From Enterococcus sp. DIV0212c (GTDB taxonomy: Bacteria; Bacillota; Bacilli; Lactobacillales; Enterococcaceae): a DNA stretch of 64,000 bases. The stretch covers positions 1 to 64,000 of the forward strand of contig NZ_JAFREN010000002.1 of the NCBI RefSeq assembly GCF_017377505.1, written 5' to 3'. The notes beneath the pieces are model-generated. The model had not been told where the DNA came from. It ran no database searches and saw only the letters and a list, made by a program, of their open reading frames with translations. A program made the position numbers and the translations under genes. Within the stretch, counting starts at the first letter, position 1; each line of letters opens with the position of its first letter. Shown piece by piece: positions 19,601 to 29,488 of this stretch.

Positions 19601-21358
19601 TTAAATTGCTGTTGTTGCACCACGGTATACAATACCACGACGAGGATCAACAGTGATTAATTCGTCATTAGCAATCAAGTTTGTTGCATCAGCTGCGCCA
19701 ACGATTACTGGAATATCTTTTGCAATTGCAACGACTGCTGCATGAGAAGTTAAGCCACCTTCTTCAACAACTAAAGCAATTGCTTTATCGATTGCAGGCA
19801 TGTAATCTTTGTCAGTTGTTTTAACAACTAAAACAGAACCTTCTGTTGCATTTGCTACTGCTTCTTCAGCTGTATTTGCAACAACTGCTTTAGCAATAAC
19901 TGAAGCTTCGCCGATTCCTTGACCTTGAACTAATTTTGAACCGATCATTTGGATCTTCATTAGGTTTGTTGTTCCTCTTTCACCTACTGGTACACCAGCA
20001 GTGATGATGATCAAGTCACCTTCGCTTGCAAAGCCTTCTTCTTGAGAAATATGTGTTGCTAAGTTGAACATTTCATCAGTGCTTGATGGTTTTTCAGCAA
20101 CAGTTGCATAAACACCCCAAGATAATGACAAGCTACGTGCTTTTTGTTCTGAGAAAGTAATCGCAACGATATGTGATTTTGGACGGTATTTAGAGATCAT
20201 ACGAGCAGTGTGACCAGATTCTGTTGCAGCAACGATTGTTTGGATGCCCAAATTACGCGCAGTATGACCAACTGATTGTCCAATTGCTTCTGTCATATCT
20301 GTTTTGCTGTAAAGTTTTAACGCAAATGAATCTTGGTTGATCAACGCTTCTTCTGTACGGACCGCAATACGAGCCATTGTTTGAACCGCTTCTAATGGGT
20401 AATCCCCAGCAGCAGTTTCACCAGAAAGCATTACTGCATCTGTTCCATCGTAAATTGCATTAGCAACGTCATTTGCTTCTGCACGAGTTGGACGTGGATT
20501 ACGTTGCATAGAATCAAGCATTTGTGTTGCAGTGATAACTGGTTTACCCAAAGCATTACATTTTTTGATCAATTCTTTTTGAACAACAGGAACATCTTCA
20601 GTTGGAATTTCAACACCCATGTCACCACGAGCAACCATTAAACCATCAGAAACTTTTAGGATTTCGTCAATATTGTCGATACCTTCTTGGTTTTCGATTT
20701 TAGGAATGATTTGGATATGTGTTGCATCTTGTTCTTCTAAAATTCTAGTAATTTCTAAAACGTCAGTTGCACGACGAACGAAACTTGCAGCGATAAAGTC
20801 AACGCCTTGTTCGATACCAAAACGGATATCAGCAGCATCTTTATCAGTGATTCCAGGAAGGTTTACAGAAACACCTGGTACGTTTACGCCTTTTTTATTT
20901 TTTAATACGCCTTCGTTTTTAACTTCAGTAACGATTTCGTTTGCAGCACGGTCGATATCAGTTACTTCTAAGTCGATTAATCCATCATCTAAAAGAATAT
21001 GAGAACCAACGTTTACATCGTTAATTAATTCTGGGTAAGTAATTGAGAATTTTTCGTTTGTTCCTAAAACTTCTGTCATAGAAAGACGTACTGAATCACC
21101 TGTTCTTAAAGTGATTGCGCCATTTTCCATTTCGTTCGTACGGATTTCTGGACCTTTTGTATCAAGCAAGATCGCTACGCGTTTTCCTGTGATTTTTACA
21201 GCTTCACGAATGTTTTTGATGCGGTTGCCATGTTCTTCAAAATCACCATGTGAGAAGTTTAAGCGACAAACATTCATCCCTGCATTTATTAAGTTTACTA
21301 GCATATCAACTGATTCACTAGCTGGTCCGATCGTACATACGATTTTCGTTTTTTTCAT
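19601..21358 (-). CDS. pyk: Pyruvate kinase with C-terminal PEP-utilizer domain
   Basis: A 585-residue glycolytic enzyme, the same length as the B. subtilis enzyme. It begins [14 protein letters not shown], followed by the TIM barrel with its inserted B domain. The signature [18 protein letters not shown] (about 217-234) holds the active-site lysine, and [10 protein letters not shown] follows. Beyond residue about 475 it carries the extra domain typical of Bacillus-type enzymes, related to PEP synthase mobile domains, with [11 protein letters not shown]. It converts PEP and ADP to pyruvate and ATP. The ATG at 21358 is chosen over an upstream TTG because of GGAG 9 bases before it. It is co-transcribed with pfkA, 96 bases upstream. 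Confidence 0.97.
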   Translation of the reverse strand: MKKTKIVCTIGPASESVDMLVNLINAGMNVCRLNFSHGDFEEHGNRIKNIREAVKITGKRVAILLDTKGPEIRTNEMENGAITLRTGDSVRLSMTEVLGTNEKFSITYPELINDVNVGSHILLDDGLIDLEVTDIDRAANEIVTEVKNEGVLKNKKGVNVPGVSVNLPGITDKDAADIRFGIEQGVDFIAASFVRRATDVLEITRILEEQDATHIQIIPKIENQEGIDNIDEILKVSDGLMVARGDMGVEIPTEDVPVVQKELIKKCNALGKPVITATQMLDSMQRNPRPTRAEANDVANAIYDGTDAVMLSGETAAGDYPLEAVQTMARIAVRTEEALINQDSFALKLYSKTDMTEAIGQSVGHTARNLGIQTIVAATESGHTARMISKYRPKSHIVAITFSEQKARSLSLSWGVYATVAEKPSSTDEMFNLATHISQEEGFASEGDLIIITAGVPVGERGTTNLMKIQMIGSKLVQGQGIGEASVIAKAVVANTAEEAVANATEGSVLVVKTTDKDYMPAIDKAIALVVEEGGLTSHAAVVAIAKDIPVIVGAADATNLIANDELITVDPRRGIVYRGATTAI

Positions 21359-21454
21359 TACCAAACGCTCCTATTCCATTTTTGTTTATACTTATGAAGA
21401 TTATCTATTTTCCTCAAGCGACACTTCAGATAGCTCAGAACTTCGAGCCTTTTT

Positions 21455-22465
<1,011 letters not shown>

Positions 22466-22588
22466 TCACAGTTATTCATTACTCAAAAATATTACGTCAC
22501 TCATTTTACCATTAATAGTGCAAAATGTCTTGATTTAAGAAGAAATAATTGAAAAAAGATGAAAACAATTAGTATTTTTTACCGTAAA

Positions 22589-25500
22589 TCATTTGAAAAC
22601 AACATTTTGAGTACCTAATATTGATTCTAATTGTTCTTTTACATTGAGCGTATCAGCGACCCAATTCTCTTCTCCTAGAACTAATTTCTTCCCGTTTTTT
22701 TCAAAATAAATAATTACAGGCGTGTTCCCTTTATGCTGTTGAATTACTTCATGAATACTTTGTAAAATGGCTTTTTCATCTTGGGATTCCACGATTTTTA
22801 AATAACAAGTCGTTGCACTAATACTATTTTCAATCTCGCTTGCTTTTTCGATCTGATTCACCAATAGTTGGAGCTCTTGATTATAATTACTTTTTTCTAT
22901 TTTGCCTTCTACGAAATAAACTTGATTTTTTTCAACATTTTGGCGAAGTGTTCTGAAAACAGTTGGAAAAAGTGTTAAAGATAACGAACCTGTTAAATCA
23001 TCGCCTTCCACAAAAGCCATCTGTTCGCCTTTTTTCGTTCTGATTACTCGAATGTCTTTTACATAAATCAATAAGCGGGCTGTTTGGTTTTCCATCACAT
23101 CACTGACTAACATGACTTGTTTTGCCAAACGTGTTTTTTTGAATTCTTCTGTTGGATGCCCAGATAAATAAACACCTAAATATTGTTCTTCTTGTTCCAA
23201 TTTTTCTTCTAAAGTATAATCAGCCACTTCGACTTCTTTGAGTTTCAGTGTTTCTCCCAAAAGATCCATGCTCCCACCGCTGTATATGATATTTTGGATT
23301 TCACTATCTAAGCTGACAGCCAATTGGCGGCGGTTGGCTTGTAATTCATCAAACGCACCAATAGCGATCAAAGGTTGAATATTTTCAGCCTTCAGCCACT
23401 TACGGTCGATACGCAATAGAAATTGGTCAAAAGATTTAAATGGCCCACGTTCTTTACGTTCATCTAAAATATTTTGGATAAAATCTCTTCGTATTCCTTT
23501 TAATGAACTAAAACCAAACATAATCTGATTGTCCTTGTTTAAATAAAAACTATAATGACTAGAATTGATTGTTGGTTGCAAGATCGCCATTTTATTTTTA
23601 CGCGCTTCTCCGATATACTCTTTGATTTTATTAGGATTATGCCTCACAGAGTGAAGAATAGCCGCATAAAAAGCACCTGGAAAATGTACTTTTAAATAAG
23701 TCATTTGAAACCCAATAAACGAATAAGCAAATGCGTGAGATCGGTTAAATCCATAGTTAGCGAATCGCTCGATATAATCGTAAATCGTGGTTGCTACTTC
23801 TTCGCTGTGCCCTTGTTTCATCGCGCCTTCGACAAAGTGTTTTCGTTCTTCATCCAGCACATCTTTTTTCTTTTTACTGACTGCACGTCTTAAGATATCG
23901 GCTTGACCTAAACTAAATCCTGCCATTGTAGAAGCGACTTGAATAATTTGCTCCTGATACACAATGATGCCATACGTATTTTTTAAAATCGGCTCTAAGA
24001 TTGGATCTGGATAATCGATTGGTGTTTGGCCTTTCTTTCTGCTAACAAATAAATCGATGTTCTGCATTGGACCAGGACGATAGAGTGCGTTGACCGCAGC
24101 AATATCTTCAATACTCGTTGGACCTAGCTTTCTTAAAACATTTCTGATGCCGGCTGATTCAAACTGAAAAACACCGCTCGTTTCTCCTCTTCTAAATAAG
24201 GATAACGTTTTTTCATCGTCCAATGGAATTTGATTTAAAACTATTTCTTTTTTATAAACTCTTTTAATGGCTTTGAGGGTATCATCAATGATCGATAAGT
24301 TTCTCAATCCTAAGAAATCCATTTTTAGCAAACCAATTTTTTCTACATCATTCATTGTAAACTGTGTGAGAAAAATATCATTGGAACCTGGCTGTAAAGG
24401 TACAAGCTCTAGGAGGTTTTGATCACTGATCACTACACCTGCTGCATGGGTTGAAACATGACGGGGAAGTCCTTCTAAGCGAACAGCTGTGTCATATAAT
24501 AAACGATTTACATCTGATGAATTGACTAATTCTACTAGATTTTTTGAATCTGCATAGGCTGTTTTTAAGGTCATTTTAAGTGCGGTTGGTACAGCATTAG
24601 ACCAACGATTTGACTCACTTTGAGATAAACCGAAGACTCTTGCTACATCCCTTAAAACCATTTTTGCTGCCATCGTACCAAAAGTAGCAATTTGCGCCAT
24701 ATGATAGTGACCGTATTTTTCCCGAACATACTGCAGCACTTCTTCTCGGCGATTATCTGGAATGTCCAAATCTATATCAGGCATTGAATGTCTTTCAGGG
24801 TTTAAAAAACGTTCAAATAATAAATCATACTTGATTGGATCAACATCCGTTATCGACAAAACATACGAAACTAAAGATCCTGCAGCAGAACCTCGACCAG
24901 CTCCGGTAACTATATTTCTTTCGTGAGCAAACGCCATAACGTCCCAGACAATTAAAAAATAATCATCAAAGCCCATTGTGTGAATAATACTTAACTCTTT
25001 AGCCAAACGTTCTTCATACTCAATAGTGACGTTTTCAATACGTTCAGGTAACTTTTGCAAACACAACTCTTTTAAAAAGTCCCCTGCTTCTTTTCCATCA
25101 GGGATTGAATAATGAGGCAGTAACCGTTGATGTAAAGGAATCTCTACTGAACATGACTCTGCAAGTTTTTCCGCATTTTGAATTGCTTGTTCATTGATTT
25201 TCACACGTAGTTGTTCCGCAGCGTCTGTTTGACTTCGTAGATAAAAAGGTCCTTCGATCTCAGTTTCTTCCGTATTCAAAGTCATCTGTTGCCCTTCATC
25301 GATATGAGCCAATACTTTTAGTGCAAAACCATCTTTTCGGTTCAAATAACGAGTTTCTTGTAAGGCAAGCAGCGGTTGTTGTTGTTGTTCATAGAATTGG
25401 AAAAGTTCTGGATCCGTTTCTGGATTACTCGTAAATGAAGCGCCCGCAAAAAAAGATTCTGAATCAAAATATTGCACTAATTGAGCCAAGCATACTGTTG

Positions 25501-25921
25501 CTTCTTCTTCGCTCCTTTTCAATGCAAAAGCAACTTCCCCTTTGTCAGAAGGTATCACAGCAAACAAATGAGTTAAATGGTCTTTGATTTCTTCTAAATA
25601 GAAAACTTTTTCACTATTCATCTTTGCAGTAGATATCCGCATCAAGTTTTGATAGCCCTCTATATCTTTTGCATACAGTAATAATTGTGCGGATTGCTCT
25701 GATTTTTGTGGTGTGTATTCTAAAGTTAAACCGATAATCGGTTTGATTTCTTCTTTTTTACAAGCTTCAAAAAATTCGATCGTCCCATGCAACACGTTGA
25801 TATCTGTGATTCCTAGGGCTGTATAACCTAATTTTTTAGCTTGCTGTACCAATTCTTGAATACGAATAGTACTAGAAAGTAATGAGTAAGCAGTAATTGT
25901 ATATAATTGTGGAAAGGGCAT
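22589..25921 (-). CDS. dnaE: DNA polymerase III subunit alpha (DnaE)
   Basis: A 1110-residue C-family polymerase. The PHP domain is at about 1-200 (ITDINVLHGTIEFFE). The polymerase core carries the catalytic aspartates in PDIDLDIPD (about 379-387), followed by the thumb and fingers. The C-terminal half has helix-hairpin-helix segments and an OB fold (about 940-1030). In Firmicutes DnaE extends RNA primers and hands over to PolC. GGAGATG precedes the ATG. It lies 171 bases upstream of pfkA, with no terminator seen in the gap. Confidence 0.95.
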   Translation of the reverse strand: MPFPQLYTITAYSLLSSTIRIQELVQQAKKLGYTALGITDINVLHGTIEFFEACKKEEIKPIIGLTLEYTPQKSEQSAQLLLYAKDIEGYQNLMRISTAKMNSEKVFYLEEIKDHLTHLFAVIPSDKGEVAFALKRSEEEATVCLAQLVQYFDSESFFAGASFTSNPETDPELFQFYEQQQQPLLALQETRYLNRKDGFALKVLAHIDEGQQMTLNTEETEIEGPFYLRSQTDAAEQLRVKINEQAIQNAEKLAESCSVEIPLHQRLLPHYSIPDGKEAGDFLKELCLQKLPERIENVTIEYEERLAKELSIIHTMGFDDYFLIVWDVMAFAHERNIVTGAGRGSAAGSLVSYVLSITDVDPIKYDLLFERFLNPERHSMPDIDLDIPDNRREEVLQYVREKYGHYHMAQIATFGTMAAKMVLRDVARVFGLSQSESNRWSNAVPTALKMTLKTAYADSKNLVELVNSSDVNRLLYDTAVRLEGLPRHVSTHAAGVVISDQNLLELVPLQPGSNDIFLTQFTMNDVEKIGLLKMDFLGLRNLSIIDDTLKAIKRVYKKEIVLNQIPLDDEKTLSLFRRGETSGVFQFESAGIRNVLRKLGPTSIEDIAAVNALYRPGPMQNIDLFVSRKKGQTPIDYPDPILEPILKNTYGIIVYQEQIIQVASTMAGFSLGQADILRRAVSKKKKDVLDEERKHFVEGAMKQGHSEEVATTIYDYIERFANYGFNRSHAFAYSFIGFQMTYLKVHFPGAFYAAILHSVRHNPNKIKEYIGEARKNKMAILQPTINSSHYSFYLNKDNQIMFGFSSLKGIRRDFIQNILDERKERGPFKSFDQFLLRIDRKWLKAENIQPLIAIGAFDELQANRRQLAVSLDSEIQNIIYSGGSMDLLGETLKLKEVEVADYTLEEKLEQEEQYLGVYLSGHPTEEFKKTRLAKQVMLVSDVMENQTARLLIYVKDIRVIRTKKGEQMAFVEGDDLTGSLSLTLFPTVFRTLRQNVEKNQVYFVEGKIEKSNYNQELQLLVNQIEKASEIENSISATTCYLKIVESQDEKAILQSIHEVIQQHKGNTPVIIYFEKNGKKLVLGEENWVADTLNVKEQLESILGTQNVVFK

Positions 25922-26147
25922 AGGACATCTCCTTTTATGTAGGTTAGGAAAAAAGTGCTCAACTTCGGTAAAAAAGATATCTTCAATTCTTCACGTTTAG
26001 CATTTAGAATTGGATAGATTGCTTTGAAGTTCAGCTTACTTGTGATTCCACCATTTATTATGATGATTTAAATTAAAAATGTAACTTTCAAATTCTTTAC
26101 ATTTATAGAAATTGTGCTAAACTAAAGCATGAAAAGAGGTGCAATCC

Positions 26148-26339
26148 ATGCGTTACATTCTTGTATTGTTATGGTCCTTTTTACTAGGACAAGTAGTTGG
26201 ATACATTGGCGGTGCCTTAAGTAGTGGTACTTATGATTTCATGTTGACAACGATTATATCATTGATTACTGGTGTGGTCATCTTATTGATCGGCCAAATT
26301 GCGTTGCCGAAAAAAGAAGCGACTAAACGTATTCAATAA
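26148..26339 (+). CDS. DUF2929 family small membrane protein (YjzD-like)
   Basis: A 63-residue protein with two membrane segments (about 3-22 and 31-53), beginning MRYILVLLWSFLLGQVVGYIGG, the pattern of DUF2929. The function is unknown. GAGGTG lies 6 bases before the ATG at 26148; the GTG at 26139 is part of that ribosome binding site. A TTTACA/TAAACT pair with a 16-base spacer about 50 bases upstream is a plausible promoter. It is divergent from dnaE and ends at a bidirectional terminator. Confidence 0.85.
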   Translation: MRYILVLLWSFLLGQVVGYIGGALSSGTYDFMLTTIISLITGVVILLIGQIALPKKEATKRIQ

Positions 26340-26354
26340 CTCAGAATTGCTTAT

Positions 26355-26394
26355 AAAAAAACCAGTTACTACAAACATTGTAACTGGTTTTTTT
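26355..26394. terminator. Bidirectional terminator
   Basis: A stem of AAAAAACCAGTTAC with its exact complement around an 11-base loop, with A and T runs on both sides, lies between the convergent DUF2929 and MFS genes and can serve both. Confidence 0.88.
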
Positions 26395-26408
26395 ATGTTT
26401 TCAACTGT

Positions 26409-27605
26409 TTATAGTCTTTTATTTAAAATTTTGCGAAAATTGAACAATGAAAGGCAAATATTTCCTAAGACAAAACAAGCGGTTGCTATAAATACCGAAC
26501 TATACCCAAAACCATGAGCTACTGTTGAACCAATCATCGGACCTAACACTTGCCCAAAGTTACTAAACATCTGGTTATAGCTATAAATCCGACTTACTCC
26601 TTCTGAAGGTGTAATTTTGCTGATCAGCGTATTGATCGACGGCATTAAAGCACCCGTTGAAAAGCCTAAAAAGAAACGTAACAACCCTAGTTGAAATGGT
26701 GTTTTTACAAAGGCCATAGGAATATAACAGATCATTGACAAAAACAAGCCCGCCAATAACACCTTATGATTTCCGATCTTATCACCAAGCTTCCCTAAAA
26801 TCGGTGAGGAAATCACAGCAGATACACCTGCGACTGAAACAATCAAGCCGCTGACAAATAAAATATTTCCCGTATCATGGCTTAACGAACGAATATACAA
26901 TGTTAAAACTGGGCTAATACTAGTAACACCAATTTGTAGAATCAATGTTGTAATGAATAAACCAATCAAAATTGAAACATTGTCCATTTTTGAAAAAATC
27001 TCTTTTGTACTTAATAAATCTTTTTTCTCAACAGGTTGGAAATCTTCTTTCACCATAAAAATAGTCAATAATGTGGTGATCAAAAGAACTACTCCAGTAA
27101 TAATAAATACATTTTCCATTCCAAACCACTGAGCTAACGCACCACCAAAAGATGGTCCAATCAAATTTCCAGCAATTGCACCCGTAGATAACGTACCTAA
27201 AGCCCAGCCACTTTTTTCTTTAGGTGCTTGTGATGCAATCATCGCGGTTGCATTAGGAATATACCCTGAAAGAATGCCATTAAAAAAACGCATAATCAAT
27301 AGCCAATAAACATTTGGGACAAAAGCTAGTGAACCCATCGTGATCGTCATTCCAGCAGCAGCTCGAATCATCATCAGCTTACGACCTTTTCTATCAGCTA
27401 AATTCCCCCAAATAGGTGCTACGATCGCCGCTGCAAATGCCGTAACAGATATTGCAAGTCCTGAAAATAATCCAACCTGACTCTTTGGTGTTCCCAATTG
27501 TTCCACGTATAAAGGAATAAACGGCATTACCAAACTAATACTTGCACCAGTAAAAAAACAACCCAACCAAGCAACCATCAAATTCTTTTTCCAATCAATT
27601 TTCAT
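26409..27605 (-). CDS. MFS multidrug efflux transporter (PmrA/NorA-like)
   Basis: A 398-residue major facilitator with about twelve membrane segments. The motif GNLADRKGRKLMM between segments 2 and 3 is the MFS motif A, and the motif C-like glycine/proline pattern GNLIGPSFGGALAQ is at about 155. It resembles pneumococcal PmrA and the NorA-type pumps of the DHA1 family. The true substrates are unknown. The ATG at 27605 follows GAGGTG; upstream in-frame codons lie within that site. It is monocistronic. Confidence 0.85.
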   Translation of the reverse strand: MKIDWKKNLMVAWLGCFFTGASISLVMPFIPLYVEQLGTPKSQVGLFSGLAISVTAFAAAIVAPIWGNLADRKGRKLMMIRAAAGMTITMGSLAFVPNVYWLLIMRFFNGILSGYIPNATAMIASQAPKEKSGWALGTLSTGAIAGNLIGPSFGGALAQWFGMENVFIITGVVLLITTLLTIFMVKEDFQPVEKKDLLSTKEIFSKMDNVSILIGLFITTLILQIGVTSISPVLTLYIRSLSHDTGNILFVSGLIVSVAGVSAVISSPILGKLGDKIGNHKVLLAGLFLSMICYIPMAFVKTPFQLGLLRFFLGFSTGALMPSINTLISKITPSEGVSRIYSYNQMFSNFGQVLGPMIGSTVAHGFGYSSVFIATACFVLGNICLSLFNFRKILNKRL

Positions 27606-27692
27606 CGTAATGCACACCTCACAAATTCTTCACTCTTAACTATACTCCAAATTTCCTAATCACTCAAAAAATATTTCTGCAAACAAAATAAA

Positions 27693-27735
27693 AAGTGAGT
27701 GGGACATAACTCTTTGAGTCACATCCCACTCACTT
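27693..27735 (-). terminator. Terminator/repeat hairpin after the NCS2 permease
   Basis: A 20-base-pair stem (AAGTGAGTGGGA...TCCCACTCACTT, with wobble pairs near the AAA/TTT loop) followed on the minus strand by TTTTTATTTTG, about 95 bases past the permease stop. A second small hairpin (AACTCC...GGAGTT) lies at 27761-27787. The whole segment resembles the repeats at 8445-8515 and 58700-58786. Confidence 0.8.
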
Positions 27736-27829
27736 AAAATCCTCATAAACGGAGGAAAAAAAGCAACTCCTTCTTGTTTCTCGGAGTTAAACACTTCTTA
27801 TCCCAACCCTTTTATAGATAAAGAGTGTA

Positions 27830-29236
27830 CTATAGAATTGCTAAAATAATAAAATTCAAAATAAACAACGCGTTGACAACCCACAGAATCGGTGAGACTT
27901 CATTAAATTTACCTTTTGCAACTTTAACTATTGCGTAAAAAATGAAACCCGCTGCGATTCCGTAAGAAATACTATAACATAATCCCATAAAAATTGATGC
28001 AAAAAACGCTGGAACAGCTTCTTCTAAATTAGTCCATTCGATATCTTTAAATGAAGCCAACATCATAACACCCACTAAAATCAACGCTGGTGCCGTTGCT
28101 TGAGCTGGAACGATTGCAATTAGCGGAGAAAACAAGCTACTTAAAGCAAATAATGCTGCCACAACAACCGACGTCAATCCAGTCCGTCCGCCAGCACCGA
28201 TTCCTGCTGCGCTTTCAACATAAGTCGTTGTATTCGACGTGCCAAAAACAGCACCGATCGATGTAGCAATCGCATCAGCAAATAACGCCTTATCCATTTT
28301 TGTAGAAAAACCTTTGCTATCTTCTAAAGCCAATTCATCTTCTTTAGAAAAAATACCTGTTCGACGTCCTGTTCCAATAAATGTCCCGATCGTATCAAAA
28401 GTATCTGATAAGCTAAAGGCAATGACAGTCATCAAGACTTGAGGAATTTTTGATGCATCACTAAATAATGATTGCATTCCGTCAGCGCCAAACGCCGCAC
28501 CAAAAGTCGTACCTAATTCACTAATCGAGTTTCCTAAAGAATTTGCTTGCCAATCAATTGTTGATAAATCCACTACCCCAAGTGGAATTGCAATAATCGT
28601 TGTTGCTACAATTCCTATTAAAATTGCTCCACGAACATTTAAAACCACTAAAATTGTTGTAAGAACTAAACCAATAACTGCTAAAATAATTTCAGGATTA
28701 TTGAAATTCCCTAACGCTGGAACAATACTGGCTCCATTAACAACCCCTTTAGTAGGTTCTGCTTGTACTGTGAAATCTAGTAATTTTGCATTTTTTATTC
28801 CCACATAAGCAACAAAAATCCCGATTCCACCACCAATTGCGTGTTGCATACTTTCTGGAATAGCTTTGATGATCAACTTACGAATTTTGGTTACAGTAAT
28901 TAAAACATTGATCAATCCGCAGATGAAAACCATCGCTAGAGCTTGTTGCCAAGTATAACCTAAACCAAAAACAACTGTAAAAGTAAAGAACGCATTTAGC
29001 CCCATTCCTGGCGCTTGTGCGTAAGGAACATTTGCAAAAAGACCCATGATCAATGTACCGATGATCGATGCAATGATCGTTGCTAGAAAGACTGCCTGAA
29101 ACGGCATTCCTGTTTGAGATAAAATCGACGGATTGACGAATAAAATATAACTCATCGCAAAAAATGTCGTGACCCCTGCTACCATTTCTGTAGAGATTGT
29201 TGTTTTATTTTCCTTTAACTTGAAAAACTTTTCCAT
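27830..29236 (-). CDS. NCS2 family hypoxanthine/guanine (or adenine) permease
   Basis: A 468-residue membrane protein of the AzgA/PbuG-type NCS2 group with about twelve to fourteen membrane segments. The motif QAPGMGLNAFFTF (about 79-91) and the TTTYVESAAGIGAGGRTGLT block (about 332-351) are family hallmarks. It probably imports purine bases with protons. The ATG at 29236 has AAGGAG 12-13 bases upstream, a little far, and a TTG at 29263 is an unlikely alternative. The promoter carries a PurBox, so it belongs to the purine regulon. Confidence 0.9.
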   Translation of the reverse strand: MEKFFKLKENKTTISTEMVAGVTTFFAMSYILFVNPSILSQTGMPFQAVFLATIIASIIGTLIMGLFANVPYAQAPGMGLNAFFTFTVVFGLGYTWQQALAMVFICGLINVLITVTKIRKLIIKAIPESMQHAIGGGIGIFVAYVGIKNAKLLDFTVQAEPTKGVVNGASIVPALGNFNNPEIILAVIGLVLTTILVVLNVRGAILIGIVATTIIAIPLGVVDLSTIDWQANSLGNSISELGTTFGAAFGADGMQSLFSDASKIPQVLMTVIAFSLSDTFDTIGTFIGTGRRTGIFSKEDELALEDSKGFSTKMDKALFADAIATSIGAVFGTSNTTTYVESAAGIGAGGRTGLTSVVVAALFALSSLFSPLIAIVPAQATAPALILVGVMMLASFKDIEWTNLEEAVPAFFASIFMGLCYSISYGIAAGFIFYAIVKVAKGKFNEVSPILWVVNALFILNFIILAIL

Positions 29237-29306
29237 GAACGTGTTTCTCTCCTTCTTACTCAAAAATTATAAGTGCATATTTCTTTTTCTTAATGATTAC
29301 TTTTAA

Positions 29307-29380
29307 AGTATAAGGTAGTAGCTTCTTCATTTCAACGAAATATTAACTTTAACACATGTTTTTATTTATAATGTTCGTGT
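29307..29380 (-). promoter_or_regulatory. PurR-type promoter of the NCS2 permease
   Basis: On the minus strand: TTGAAA, a 17-base spacer and TATACT (29307-29335). The 11-base ACACGAACATT at 29370-29380 lies exactly 34 bases upstream of the -35. The core fits the PurBox pattern and the same spacing occurs at purC and purE. Confidence 0.75.
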
Positions 29381-29429
29381 TTTTTCGTTTTCATTTACTT
29401 TTAGTAGACGTATACTAATTAGTAACCTC

Positions 29430-29480
29430 AAAAAGCCTTACAGTTGGCTAATACTTCAGCAACTGCAAGGCTTCATTTTT
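29430..29480 (-). terminator. Terminator downstream of the nucleotidase gene
   Basis: An AAGCCTTACAGTTG stem with its near-perfect complement around a 13-base loop. T or A runs lie on both sides, so it may stop transcription in both directions. Confidence 0.8.
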
Positions 29481-29488
29481 TTATCTGA

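Noticed and set aside
20619..21002. A 127-codon plus-strand frame within pyk, and similar long plus-strand frames within pfkA and the nucleotidase gene
   Set aside because: Antisense shadows of highly expressed or well-conserved genes; no ribosome binding site or recognisable domain.
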